From Flavobacteriaceae bacterium UBA1903 (lineage in GTDB: Bacteria; Bacteroidota; Bacteroidia; Flavobacteriales; Flavobacteriaceae), in NCBI GenBank assembly GCA_002337605.1, contig DDGL01000016.1:406973-470972 (forward strand): DNA of 64,000 nucleotides. The letters run 5' to 3'. Positions 41,623-49,731 of this stretch are shown one piece after another. Made by a program: the position numbers and the translations under genes. Numbering within the stretch: position 1 is the stretch's first letter; each line of letters begins with the position of its first letter. The notes under the pieces were generated by a model. The model was not told the DNA's origin and did no database searches. It saw only the letters and a program-made list of their open reading frames with translations.

Positions 41623-42051
41623 TTACTGATTTACTGGCCTATACGCCGTCACCTTAATTTCAATCACCAGTTGCGGGTGTGGTAGTTGATGTACCGCTAC
41701 TGTTGTTCTCGCTGGGCCTGTTTCTTTCTTGAAAAATTCACCATACACTTGATTATAGCCTCCAAAATCGTTCATATTTACCAGAAATGTAGAAACATCT
41801 ACCACATCTTCCATGGTAGCATTTTCGGTCGCGAGGACATCTTTTATATTGTTTAAGACGGCTCTGGTTTGTTCTTTGATGTCCAGGAAAATGGTTCCCA
41901 TGTCATCAATTTTATTAGCACCGGCAATGGTGTTGTCTGGCAGTCGCGAACTTGTCCCGCTCACAAATAAAAAATCTCCCGCGCGTTTAATGTGCGGGTA
42001 GGCACCTCGTGGGGTGGCTTTTCCTTCTACTAAGTTGCTTTTTGTTGTCAT
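41623..42051 (-). CDS. RidA family protein, probable 2-aminomuconate deaminase
   Basis: 142 residues. YjgF/RidA fold with ATPRGAYPHIKRAGDFLFVSG, a mid-protein NNIKDVLATENATMEDVVDV and the arginine motif ETGPARTTVAVHQLP, plus C-terminal VIEIKVTAY. General RidA proteins hydrolyse enamines/imines; members in tryptophan or nitrobenzoate clusters act as 2-aminomuconate deaminases. The gene lies between ALDH and kmo, so release of ammonia from 2-aminomuconate is the likely job. The distinction from housekeeping RidA rests on context. Confidence 0.88.
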   Translation of the reverse strand: MTTKSNLVEGKATPRGAYPHIKRAGDFLFVSGTSSRLPDNTIAGANKIDDMGTIFLDIKEQTRAVLNNIKDVLATENATMEDVVDVSTFLVNMNDFGGYNQVYGEFFKKETGPARTTVAVHQLPHPQLVIEIKVTAYRPVNQ

Positions 42052-42124
42052 AATAATAATTTTTTGAAAACAGTCTTTATTCTTTCAGTGAGTAACGAGA
42101 ACGGTCTTTTCTCTTTCTTCTTAT

Positions 42125-43525
42125 TCAGCCAAACGCTATTGCATCATCATGCAAAATAGCATTCGTTTCTTTCTGTACCATTCCTAGTTTTTCACGAAGG
42201 TTCATTTTGTCTGTAATCTTACCATCTGCTATTAAATTTAAGATGGCTTTATCCTGTGCGCGCCCTTTTTTAAGTGCTTCAGAATAGGTGATGTCTTCAT
42301 TAAAAGTAACCAGCGAATATTTGCTGTAATATTCCTGCGGAAACTCAGCTTCAAAAGCAGTCTCCAACTTTCTTTTTTGCTGAAACAACGGGCTTGCCGT
42401 GTGTTCTTTCATTTCGTGGAAGTTGTCTACGGCCAGATCGGCTATTGCATCGGTATCTCTCTTTCTGGTTTTTTCGTATTCGTAAAATATCTTGCTCCAG
42501 TCTGTTTTACCTTCAAATGCATCTAAAATTTCATCAAAAACCACCACGTCTTCAAAACTGGCGTTCATTCCTTGTCCGTAAAAAGGGACAATGGCGTGAG
42601 CGGCGTCTCCCAGGAGTAATGTTTTTCCGTAGCTATTCCAGGGAGAGCATTTAATAGTTCCTAAAGGACCGGTGGGGTTGCTGAAATACTCTTCCACCAG
42701 GTTGGGCATGAGTGCCACGGCATCTGGGTATTCTTTATTGAAATATTCGGTTACCATTTCTGGTGTCGTAAGATTGTCGAAACAGTAGTCACTGTTGGAA
42801 TAAGGCAGAAAAAGTGTAACAGTGAAACTTCCATCCAGATTGGGTAGTGCAATGAGCATATCTTCCCCCCGAGGCCAGATATGTAGTGCGCCTTTTTCGG
42901 TTCTGTAGCCGCCACTTTCAGCAGCTGGGATGGTAATTTCTTTATATCCGTGAGTGAGCCATTCCTGTGAAAAACTAAAGAGAAATTTTTTATGGTTGAA
43001 CATACTTTTACGCACTACAGAACCTGCTCCGTCTGTCCCCAGTACAATATCTGCCCTATAGGTTACTTCTTCATTTGTAGCGTAGTCTTTAAAAGTAGCT
43101 GAAGCATTTTTTAAATCGACTGCTTTACATCCTTTGTTGAAAACAACCTCTACGTTGGGCATTTTTTCAGCCTCGTCCAATAGAAGCATATTTAATCCGG
43201 GACGCGAAATAGAGTTAATGTACTCATCTTTTCTGCCGCTGTATTTACTTAAAAAGGTGTTCCCCTCTTTATCGTGAATCATCCTACCCAGCATAGGGAT
43301 GCAAAGTTCAAGTGCTTTTTCCTCAACACCTGCTAATCGGAGTCCCTTTAAGCCTCGATCACTAAGCGCCAGGTTTATGGAACGTCCGGCATCCTGGTCT
43401 TGTTTGCGTAAATCGGGCCGTTTTTCCACCAATTTCACGTTATAGCCTCGTTGTGCCATTCGCAGCGCAAGCAAACTCCCGCAGAGTCCTGCACCTATGA
43501 TAAGTATGTTTTGGTTTTTGGTCAT
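42125..43525 (-). CDS. kmo: Kynurenine 3-monooxygenase
   Basis: 466 residues from ATG 43525 (an upstream TTG would add four). FAD-binding GxGxxG motif ILIIGAGLCGSLLALRMAQR at residues 7-26, DG-type motif ADIVLGTDGAGSVVRKSMFN, and the GD motif LLLGDAAHAIVPFYGQGMN. The Arg-rich AGRSINLALSDRG segment is characteristic of KMO. It hydroxylates L-kynurenine to 3-hydroxykynurenine with NADPH and O2. Bacterial KMOs are peripheral; no strong membrane helix is seen. Follows kynU after a gap holding a hairpin. Confidence 0.96.
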   Translation of the reverse strand: MTKNQNILIIGAGLCGSLLALRMAQRGYNVKLVEKRPDLRKQDQDAGRSINLALSDRGLKGLRLAGVEEKALELCIPMLGRMIHDKEGNTFLSKYSGRKDEYINSISRPGLNMLLLDEAEKMPNVEVVFNKGCKAVDLKNASATFKDYATNEEVTYRADIVLGTDGAGSVVRKSMFNHKKFLFSFSQEWLTHGYKEITIPAAESGGYRTEKGALHIWPRGEDMLIALPNLDGSFTVTLFLPYSNSDYCFDNLTTPEMVTEYFNKEYPDAVALMPNLVEEYFSNPTGPLGTIKCSPWNSYGKTLLLGDAAHAIVPFYGQGMNASFEDVVVFDEILDAFEGKTDWSKIFYEYEKTRKRDTDAIADLAVDNFHEMKEHTASPLFQQKRKLETAFEAEFPQEYYSKYSLVTFNEDITYSEALKKGRAQDKAILNLIADGKITDKMNLREKLGMVQKETNAILHDDAIAFG

Positions 43526-43589
43526 AGTATTTAACAAGTGGAGGGGTACAACCCTTCCGATTTTTTAAACCTCTCGTTTTAAAAATCAC

Positions 43590-43609
43590 CTTCCCTTTTT
43601 TAAGGGAAG
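43590..43609 (-). terminator. Intercistronic hairpin between kynU and kmo
   Basis: CTTCCCTT / AAGGGAAG form a perfect 8-bp stem with a four-base loop, 15 nt after the kynU stop on the minus strand, followed by a T-rich stretch (GTGATTTTTAAAA). It may reduce read-through into kmo or stabilise the kynU message. Confidence 0.45.
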
Positions 43610-43623
43610 AAGCCTTTTATTAG

Positions 43624-44880
43624 TTATAAAATTAATTTCAGGCGTTGTACAAACTCATATACGTCTTCAAAACTATTGTACAGAGGCGTTGGGGCAACAC
43701 GTATTACATCTGGCTCACGCCAGTCGCTTATAACACCAGCTTCAGTTAGTTTGCTATGCAAAGCTTTGTCTGCACTCTTTACCTGTATGCTTAACTGGCA
43801 ACCTCGTTCTTTTTTATTCCTTGGCGTGATAATGTTGATGTTTTCATCATTCAGCTCGTCTAATAAAATTTCCAGGTAGCCTGTTAACTTTTCAGATTTA
43901 GTACGTAAATTATTAAAACCAGCTTCAGCGAACACATCCAGACTTGCTCTAATAGCAGCCATACTTAAAATAGGCGGGTTGCTTAATTGCCATCCTTCTG
44001 CACCTTCCAGAGCATCAAACTCGTGGCGCATATTAAAGCGAGTTGCTTTGTTATGACCCCACCAGCCTGCAAATCGGTTGAGTTTGTCATTTTTGGCATG
44101 CCGTTCGTGTACAAAACAACCGCCCAGGCTTCCGGGTCCGCTGTTTAAATATTTATAACTGCACCACACGGCAAAATCGGCTCCAGTTTCATGCAGATCT
44201 GGCTGAATATTCCCCGCACCATGCGCCAGGTCAAATCCTACCATACAGGTATGCTGATGTCCTAGTTCGGTTATTTTTTTTAATGGAAAGTGTTGCCCCG
44301 TGTAGTAATTGGTACTGCCAATCATTAGTAACGCAATTTCATCTCCCTGCTCTTTCATTATGTTTTCAAGGTCTTCAAATCGGCATAGCTCTTCGCCTTC
44401 TCGGGGTTTCCAAAGAATCAGCCCTTCCTTTGGGTCGTACCCGTGAAATTTCAACTGACTTTCAACTGCATATTTATCGCTTGGAAATGCGTCGCTTTCT
44501 ATTACGATTTTGTATTTTTTCGGTGTCGGAGTATAAAAACTCACCATTAATAGATGAAGATTGGTAGTGAGCGTATTCATCATCACTACTTCGTTGGGTT
44601 TAGCTCCTACAATTTCAGCCATACTTTTGGTGAGAAATTCATGATAGGGAAGCCATGGGTTTTCGGCGTCGGTATGGCCTTCAACCCCGTGTTTTGCCCA
44701 ATCATTCAGCTCTTGCTGGATATACTCTTGTGTTAACCTGGGTTGCAACCCCAGGGAATTTCCGCAGAGATACACTAAGGGCTTACCGTCTTTATCTGTG
44801 GGTATTAAAAATTGTTGCCTAAAGTGAGCTAAAGGGTCTTCGGCGTCACATTGTTGTGCGTATTGTAGGGTATTCTGCAT
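43624..44880 (-). CDS. kynU: Kynureninase
   Basis: 418 residues. PLP-dependent fold with the Schiff-base lysine at K243 (VWCSYKYLNSGPG), FDLAHGAGN (cofactor-binding Asp), VYLCGNSLGLQPR near the start and PHFE-like NMRHEFDALEGAEGWQLSNPP. It splits kynurenine or 3-hydroxykynurenine into (3-hydroxy)anthranilate and alanine. Its ATG overlaps the stop of the upstream lipoprotein gene (TAATG), so translation is coupled. Upstream of kmo, the order kynU-kmo-ridA-ALDH-SDR-ACMSD follows the path only loosely. Confidence 0.96.
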   Translation of the reverse strand: MQNTLQYAQQCDAEDPLAHFRQQFLIPTDKDGKPLVYLCGNSLGLQPRLTQEYIQQELNDWAKHGVEGHTDAENPWLPYHEFLTKSMAEIVGAKPNEVVMMNTLTTNLHLLMVSFYTPTPKKYKIVIESDAFPSDKYAVESQLKFHGYDPKEGLILWKPREGEELCRFEDLENIMKEQGDEIALLMIGSTNYYTGQHFPLKKITELGHQHTCMVGFDLAHGAGNIQPDLHETGADFAVWCSYKYLNSGPGSLGGCFVHERHAKNDKLNRFAGWWGHNKATRFNMRHEFDALEGAEGWQLSNPPILSMAAIRASLDVFAEAGFNNLRTKSEKLTGYLEILLDELNDENINIITPRNKKERGCQLSIQVKSADKALHSKLTEAGVISDWREPDVIRVAPTPLYNSFEDVYEFVQRLKLIL

Positions 44881-45566
44881 TATCTTTTTACTGAAATGTT
44901 AGTGAAATACAATTTAAAACCTCCTGTGCTATCCTGGTGCATAGTTGCCAGTTGTAACCCGTTAAAACTTTTAAAATCTTCAAATGTGGTGGCCATAGTT
45001 GGTATACTGTCATTACCTTTTCTGAAAACCCATTCTTTAATATTTAGATTTTCGTTATAATAAAAGTCGTAGGCATCGCCAGGAGTATAACCGCCTTCGT
45101 TTCCGTAGGTGGTAGTTATTTTGTTCAACGTATCCCCAGAAATGGGAGCAACTTGTTTTGTAGCTTCAGAAAGGGTCGTGCCCTCGTCCAAAACCAATTT
45201 GTAAGGGGCGAGTAGCCAATAAGAATCGTTTATAAATGCTGCATCGTGTTTTCTGGAAATACTATCTAATTTGTTTCGGTTAAACGAAACAGTGTCTTGC
45301 GCATTTTCCATCGTGATATCGTTGGTTTTAAGGTTCCAGATCCAGGAACGCTCAAAATGATTTTCAGCTCTATCCACATTAAATGTGAACTGTATTTCTG
45401 AAACATCATTCCAGTTTTGTAGTCCGTGTTTATAGGCAATTTTCTCAGCTGTGGTAAGTTCTTGCTCCGTAATTTCTTCTGAAGGTTCTTCAGGAAGAGT
45501 TGCTTTCTTGTCTTGACACCCAAGAAATAGCATTGAAAGACTTAAAAAGAGCAGTATGTTTTTCAT
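44880..45566 (-). CDS. Lipoprotein of the DUF6503 type, first gene of the kynurenine cluster
   Basis: 228 residues from ATG 45566. An in-frame start at 45773 would add 69 residues of non-lipoprotein sequence and remove the signal from the N-terminus. Lipobox LSMLFLGC (Cys about 17) is followed by a Glu/Thr-rich linker and a beta-rich domain (IQFTFNVDRAENHFERSWIW, NDSYWLLAPYKLVLDEGT, AYDFYYNENLNIKEWVFRKG). The layout is like LolA/LolB-type or DUF6503 lipoproteins of Flavobacteriia. It overlaps the kynU start (TAATG), although no metabolic link is evident. Confidence 0.75.
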   Translation of the reverse strand: MKNILLFLSLSMLFLGCQDKKATLPEEPSEEITEQELTTAEKIAYKHGLQNWNDVSEIQFTFNVDRAENHFERSWIWNLKTNDITMENAQDTVSFNRNKLDSISRKHDAAFINDSYWLLAPYKLVLDEGTTLSEATKQVAPISGDTLNKITTTYGNEGGYTPGDAYDFYYNENLNIKEWVFRKGNDSIPTMATTFEDFKSFNGLQLATMHQDSTGGFKLYFTNISVKR

Positions 45567-45597
45567 CAGGATTGGTTTGATGTAAAAATAGGGAAAG

Positions 45598-45605
45598 TAT
45601 TTTTG
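45598..45605 (+). promoter_or_regulatory. Candidate -7 element TATTTTTG of the Fe-S protein gene
   Basis: TATTTTTG matches TAnnTTTG and ends 27 nt before the ATG at 45633, in the 66-bp gap between divergent genes. The opposite strand has a TATTTTTA near 45582-45590 that may serve the lipoprotein-kynU unit. Confidence 0.4.
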
Positions 45606-45632
45606 GTCGCATAATTTTCGTAAATTTAAAGT

Positions 45633-46055
45633 ATGGGAAAAGTAAAAGAATATTCGAATGGAGAAGTTACCGTGCTCTGGAAACCGGAGCTTTGTATTCA
45701 TTCTGCAAAATGTGTCCATGAGTTGCCAGAGGTTTTTAAGCCAAAGGAAAAGCCATGGGTGCAAACTGAACATGCAAAAACCGATTCGATTGTAGCTGCC
45801 GTAAAAGGATGCCCCAGCGGTGCGTTAAGTTACTATATGAATGAGCTGGGACCTTCAGAAATAGATGAAGCGAAGAAAAACGAAATCACCAAAATTGAAG
45901 TAATGAAAAACGGCCCGCTCATGGTACTGGGAGCAGTTACCATTACTCATGATGATGGGAGAGAGGAACAAAAGCAGAAGCGAACTGCTTTTTGCCGATG
46001 CGGTCAAAGTGTAAATCAGCCGTTTTGTGACGGTAGTCATAACGCATCTCTATGA
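45633..46055 (+). CDS. Fused Fer4_19 and CDGSH iron-sulfur protein
   Basis: 140 residues in two parts. Residues 1-70 form a divergent mono-cluster 4Fe-4S domain (Fer4_19) with cysteines in LCIHSAKCVHELP and GCPSGAL. Residues about 95-140 form a CDGSH (mitoNEET-like) 2Fe-2S domain with ligands in FCRCGQSVNQPFCDGSH (three Cys and one His). It may move electrons or clusters between partners in the cytoplasm. The downstream acetyltransferase gene overlaps by four bases (ATGA), a strong sign of coupled translation. Confidence 0.92.
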   Translation: MGKVKEYSNGEVTVLWKPELCIHSAKCVHELPEVFKPKEKPWVQTEHAKTDSIVAAVKGCPSGALSYYMNELGPSEIDEAKKNEITKIEVMKNGPLMVLGAVTITHDDGREEQKQKRTAFCRCGQSVNQPFCDGSHNASL

Positions 46056-46327
46056 ACATGTCAATTACAGACAACAAAGAAGAAAACCGGTTTGAAACCA
46101 CAATAGACGGGAAAACAGGGTTTGTAGACTACAAAAGAAAGGGCGATTTCATGCATCTCACTCATACCGAAGTTCCTAAAGCACTGGAAGGAAATGGGGT
46201 TGGGTCTGCACTGGTAAAATACGCGTTGCAAGCTTCTAAGAATGAGGGTAAAAAAGTAGTTTCTCATTGCTCTTTCGTAAGCGGGTATATAGAAAGACAC
46301 CCTGAGCTTGAGAGCTATCTTGCGTGA
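46052..46327 (+). CDS. Small GNAT-like N-acetyltransferase (YjdJ type)
   Basis: 91 residues with a GNAT core: TGFVDYKRKGDFMHLTHTEV, then the acetyl-CoA loop ALEGNGVGSALVKYAL and VVSHCSFVSGYIERHPE. This matches the short Gtn-acetyltransferase group found in many bacteria. The substrate is unknown. The start overlaps the upstream stop (ATGA at 46052-46055); a second Met at codon 3 is an alternative. Terminator-like hairpin follows. Confidence 0.88.
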   Translation: MNMSITDNKEENRFETTIDGKTGFVDYKRKGDFMHLTHTEVPKALEGNGVGSALVKYALQASKNEGKKVVSHCSFVSGYIERHPELESYLA

Positions 46328-46336
46328 CAATAAAAA

Positions 46337-46365
46337 AGACCTTTTCAGAACTACTGAAAAGGTCT
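46337..46365 (-). terminator. Terminator between acetyltransferase and the small lipoprotein gene
   Basis: AGACCTTTTCAG and CTGAAAAGGTCT form a perfect 12-bp stem with a 5-nt loop. The T-tract (TTTTTTA) lies on the minus-strand side, so it best ends the transcript of the minus-strand small genes; it may also work for the plus strand. Confidence 0.75.
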
Positions 46366-46386
46366 CCTTACTAATACAAGTTTTAA

Positions 46387-46515
46387 TTAATCTACAGCAT
46401 CTTCAACATCGTCTGCTACTTTTTCAACGGTAGACTTCTCTCTGCAACTTGTAAAAGAGGTTGCGGTTGCGGTTAATAATCCTGCTGCTAATAAAAATGT
46501 GAATACTTTTTTCAT
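46387..46515 (-). CDS. Very small lipoprotein (42 residues)
   Basis: The minus-strand frame from ATG 46515 to TAA 46387 encodes a signal sequence (KKVFTFLLAAGLLTATATS), a lipobox-like SFTSC with Cys at residue 24, and an acidic tail (EKSTVEKVADDVEDAVD). The size, lipobox and acidic tail are similar to entericidin-like or other small stress lipoproteins in Bacteroidota. It is preceded by the lmo0937-type membrane protein gene 50 nt upstream and followed by a strong terminator. Short genes of this kind are easily missed by automated calling. Confidence 0.75.
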   Translation of the reverse strand: MKKVFTFLLAAGLLTATATSFTSCREKSTVEKVADDVEDAVD

Positions 46516-46565
46516 GTGATTAGTTTTAAAATTTTAATTTATTTTTTCTCTGAAAATTTCAGAAA

Positions 46566-46724
46566 TTAAGGTCTGCGACCTGTGGCTAGTCGGTATAAAA
46601 TACCAATTACTGCTAGTACCAATAAGATATGAATTAAACTTCCTACAGCGTCCCCGAATCCGAAAAAGCCTACAAGCCATCCAATGATTAATAATACTAC
46701 GATAAGCCAGATAATGTCTCCCAT
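46566..46724 (-). CDS. lmo0937/DUF5670 family small membrane protein
   Basis: 52 residues from ATG 46724 to TAA 46566: MGDIIWLIVVLLIIGWLVGF starts the first membrane helix, followed by FGDAVGSLIHILLVLAVIGI and the basic tail RLATGRRP. This is the exact plan of lmo0937-type proteins: two short membrane helices joined by a Gly-rich turn. The family is often induced by envelope or salt stress; the function is not known. Cotranscription with the 42-residue lipoprotein downstream is likely. Confidence 0.85.
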   Translation of the reverse strand: MGDIIWLIVVLLIIGWLVGFFGFGDAVGSLIHILLVLAVIGILYRLATGRRP

Positions 46725-46829
46725 GATATGTTGGTTTTTAGGTTATTTATACACTAAAGGTAAACGTTAATTGTATAGTCTGGTTGTGCTTTAACGATGG
46801 TTTAACCCAGTTTGTTAAAAACATCCCAA

Positions 46830-48374
46830 CTAGAAATTATCTGGATTTTCAATAATTTTTGCAGCTCTATCTTTTAATGCGGCAAGTTTTTCGGCAGGCA
46901 TTTTGGCCAGCATACTCATCATCATATTCATACGTTGGTTCTCTTTAAAATGCTCTTTTTTATCGTCTAAAAAATTCCAGTACAAACTATTAAAGGGGCA
47001 GGCGTCTTCTTCAGTTTTCTTTGAAATTTTATAATGGCAGTCTTTGCAGTAATTACTCATTTTGTTGATGTAGCTTCCGCTTGAAACATAGGGTTTAGTT
47101 GCTACGATCCCACCATCTGCAAATTGAGACATTCCTCGGGTATTTGTGATTTCTACCCATTCAATAGCATCTATGTAGATTCCCAAGTACCAGGCATCTA
47201 CTTCATCTGGGTGGCATTGGGTAAGTAAGGCAAAGTTTCCGGTGATCATTAAACGTTGGATATGATGTGCATAGGCATGATCCAGGCTTTGTTTGATAGC
47301 GTGGTGAAGGCAGTTCATTTTTGTGTTTCCGGACCAGTAAAATTGAGGAAGTTTATTTTGGTTGTCCAACTTATTACTGCGTCTATAGCTAGGCATTTCT
47401 TTCCAGTAAATTCCCCGCATGTACTCGCGCCACCCTAAAATTTGTCGCACAAAACCTTCCACTTGTGATATGTGTATTTCATCTTTATGAATTTGCCAAT
47501 AGCTAATAACCGAATCTATTACTTCCCTTGGGTGTAACATCTTACTATTCAAGGCAAAGGAAAGCCGTGAATGATAAAGGTATACGTGTTCTGTATGCAT
47601 GGCATCCTGGTAATCGCCAAAATGAACCAAAAGGTTTTCACAGAAATAATTTAATACCGAAAGGCAGTCCTTCCGCGAAGTAGGCCAGTTGAAATTTTCT
47701 TCAGAAAGAGTGCCAATATATGAAACGCCACTCTCTTTTATGCGCGTTACGGTGCTTGAAACATCTTTTCTAAAACCACGCTCGTGAGGAATTTTATCTT
47801 CTCCCTTCCATGTATTACGGTTACTTTTGTCAAAATTCCATTTGCCTCCTTCCGGGCTTTTATCATTGACCATCAGGATGTCGTGCTTTTTACGCATGTC
47901 ACGGTAAAAGTACTCCATGGTCATCTCCTTTTTTCCTTTATAGAACTTTGCTAGTGAAGTCCTTGTAGTAAGGAAATGTTCCGTATCGTAGCTTTCAACT
48001 TCAATAGATGAGTTTGCTATTTTTGTAGAAAAATTTTGTAGTTGTTCATCTAGCCTGTATTCATCTGGGAGTTGATATTCGAACTTTTTAATAGCATGGT
48101 TTTCTATAAGGTGCTCCAGATTTTCAATGAGATCCTGCTTATTATCCTTATGGTCTAAAGTATAATAAATTACCTCGTGTCCGCGTTCCTGAAGCCAGAT
48201 TCCAAATTCTTTCATGGCTTCAAAAAAAGCCACCGTTTTTTGAATGTGGTGCACTACGTAATCTGTTTCCTGGCGCATTTCGGCTATAAAGTACAACACA
48301 TCTTTATTAGAAGTATCGTACCACGAATGCTTGTGATTTAATTGATCGCCAAGGATAAGTCGTAGTGTTTTCAT
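46830..48374 (-). CDS. Cryptochrome/photolyase-related protein, iron-sulfur (FeS-BCP/PhrB) type
   Basis: 514 residues. The N-terminal DPRP domain (LRLILGDQLNHKHSWYD) belongs to the family of photolyase-related proteins. The four [4Fe-4S] cysteines are visible at C355 (MNCLHH), C443 and C446 (NYCKDCHY) and C459 (DACPF); their spacing (88, 3, 13) equals that in bacterial (6-4) photolyases of the PhrB class. FAD-binding residues are in the Trp/Tyr-rich region around 310-420. It probably repairs (6-4) photoproducts with light. Part of the photolyase operon. Confidence 0.92.
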   Translation of the reverse strand: MKTLRLILGDQLNHKHSWYDTSNKDVLYFIAEMRQETDYVVHHIQKTVAFFEAMKEFGIWLQERGHEVIYYTLDHKDNKQDLIENLEHLIENHAIKKFEYQLPDEYRLDEQLQNFSTKIANSSIEVESYDTEHFLTTRTSLAKFYKGKKEMTMEYFYRDMRKKHDILMVNDKSPEGGKWNFDKSNRNTWKGEDKIPHERGFRKDVSSTVTRIKESGVSYIGTLSEENFNWPTSRKDCLSVLNYFCENLLVHFGDYQDAMHTEHVYLYHSRLSFALNSKMLHPREVIDSVISYWQIHKDEIHISQVEGFVRQILGWREYMRGIYWKEMPSYRRSNKLDNQNKLPQFYWSGNTKMNCLHHAIKQSLDHAYAHHIQRLMITGNFALLTQCHPDEVDAWYLGIYIDAIEWVEITNTRGMSQFADGGIVATKPYVSSGSYINKMSNYCKDCHYKISKKTEEDACPFNSLYWNFLDDKKEHFKENQRMNMMMSMLAKMPAEKLAALKDRAAKIIENPDNF

Positions 48375-48435
48375 CTTTTAATTTGTTTTTTAAGCTGAAA
48401 ATTTTAGGGTGATAAAACCTTCATACACCTAAGCC

Positions 48436-49731
48436 TTAGTGAAGCCATAGGTTTCGAAAATCACCATTTGAATCATAATTTTCAGCTTGTTTTTCGATAT
48501 TAAATTTTCTGTCCCGGGGGTCATTACCAACTCCAGAAACATATTGCCAGTTCCCCCAATTGCTGTGGACATCATAATCTATTAGCTGGCTTTCAAAATA
48601 GCTGGCTCCAATTCTCCAGTCCTGTTTTAATTCTTTTGCCCAAAAACTAGCTACATTCTGGCGTCCACGGTTACTCATCCATCCCGTAGCGGCTATTTCT
48701 TTCATATGTGCATTTACAAACGGATATTTAGTTTCTCCTTTTATCCAGCGTTCTTTAACTTTTTCTGAAGTTCCCCAGTCATAGGGTTTGTCTAAAATTC
48801 CACCTAATTTAAAGAGACTGTTGCCATGCTTGAGCGAAACATATTTAAAGAAGTCGCGCCAGATAAGTTCAAAAATCATCCAATAAGTATCCTGATTTTT
48901 CTTAACGTCTCTCTCAAATTTTTTCACCTCCCAATAAATCATTCGGGGGGAGAGGCTCCCATTTGCGAGCCAGGCAGAAAATTTAGAACTATATGCGGTG
49001 CCTATCAATCCGTTTCGGGTTTGTTTATACGTGGCAATGTTTTGGGTATCCCAGATATAGTCTTGTAAGCGCTTTTTTCCGGTAAATTCACCTCCCTGAA
49101 AGGGAAATGCTGTGCGTTTATCAAATACTGGAGTGGTAAGATTTAATTTTTCAAGCGTAGGAAGCTTAGTCTCACTACGCGTGGTTAATTTTAAATTGGA
49201 AGGGTGCTTTTTTTTAGGTATTGGAAGGGTTTCTTGTACCTCAGCATATTTTTCACACTTTTTCCTGAAGTCAGTAAAAACTTTTGGTAATTTTTGAAAG
49301 CTATCATAGGGAATATCGGCTGGTTGAAATAAGAACTGATCGTAATACTCACACCATTTTATATCTGCAGGAATTACTTTTTTTACGGCATCTGAAACTA
49401 TAGTTTCGTCACGAGTCCATTCGGCTTGCGTGTGAATGCTTTTTATATGAAATTCTTCGGTTAGTTTTATAAAAATGGATTCAGGTGTAGCTCTAAAAAT
49501 AAAGAGTGGAATGTTGAGTCCCGCTAAATTCTTTTGTAAGTCTGAAACGGTCTCCATTAAAAATTTAGCTCGGAATGCGCCTGTTTTTGGAAACCCGAAT
49601 TTTGTTTCTAGATAATGTCTTGGGTCGAAACAATAGACAGCGATTACAGTTCCTTCAGTGTTACAAGCTTCCCTTACAGCCTGGTTATCTGTTACCCGTA
49701 AATTATTTCTAAACCAAATTATGTGTGTCAT
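48436..49731 (-). CDS. DASH family cryptochrome / single-strand DNA photolyase
   Basis: 431 residues. Photolyase alpha/beta domain first (HIIWFRNNLRVTDNQAVREA; VIAVYCFDPRHYLETKFGFP), then the helical FAD domain with ELIWRDFFKYVSLKHGNSLF, MKEIAATGWMSNRGRQNVAS and SQLIDYDVHSNWGNWQYVSG, which are the signature blocks of DASH cryptochromes. It repairs cyclobutane dimers in single-stranded DNA and may signal. Its ATG overlaps the DUF2256 stop (ATGA). Confidence 0.94.
   Translation of the reverse strand: MTHIIWFRNNLRVTDNQAVREACNTEGTVIAVYCFDPRHYLETKFGFPKTGAFRAKFLMETVSDLQKNLAGLNIPLFIFRATPESIFIKLTEEFHIKSIHTQAEWTRDETIVSDAVKKVIPADIKWCEYYDQFLFQPADIPYDSFQKLPKVFTDFRKKCEKYAEVQETLPIPKKKHPSNLKLTTRSETKLPTLEKLNLTTPVFDKRTAFPFQGGEFTGKKRLQDYIWDTQNIATYKQTRNGLIGTAYSSKFSAWLANGSLSPRMIYWEVKKFERDVKKNQDTYWMIFELIWRDFFKYVSLKHGNSLFKLGGILDKPYDWGTSEKVKERWIKGETKYPFVNAHMKEIAATGWMSNRGRQNVASFWAKELKQDWRIGASYFESQLIDYDVHSNWGNWQYVSGVGNDPRDRKFNIEKQAENYDSNGDFRNLWLH

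Noticed and set aside
45567..45773. Extended start for the lipoprotein before kynU (ATG 45773)
   Set aside because: It would run antisense through the start of the divergent Fe-S gene and bury the lipoprotein signal 69 residues inside.
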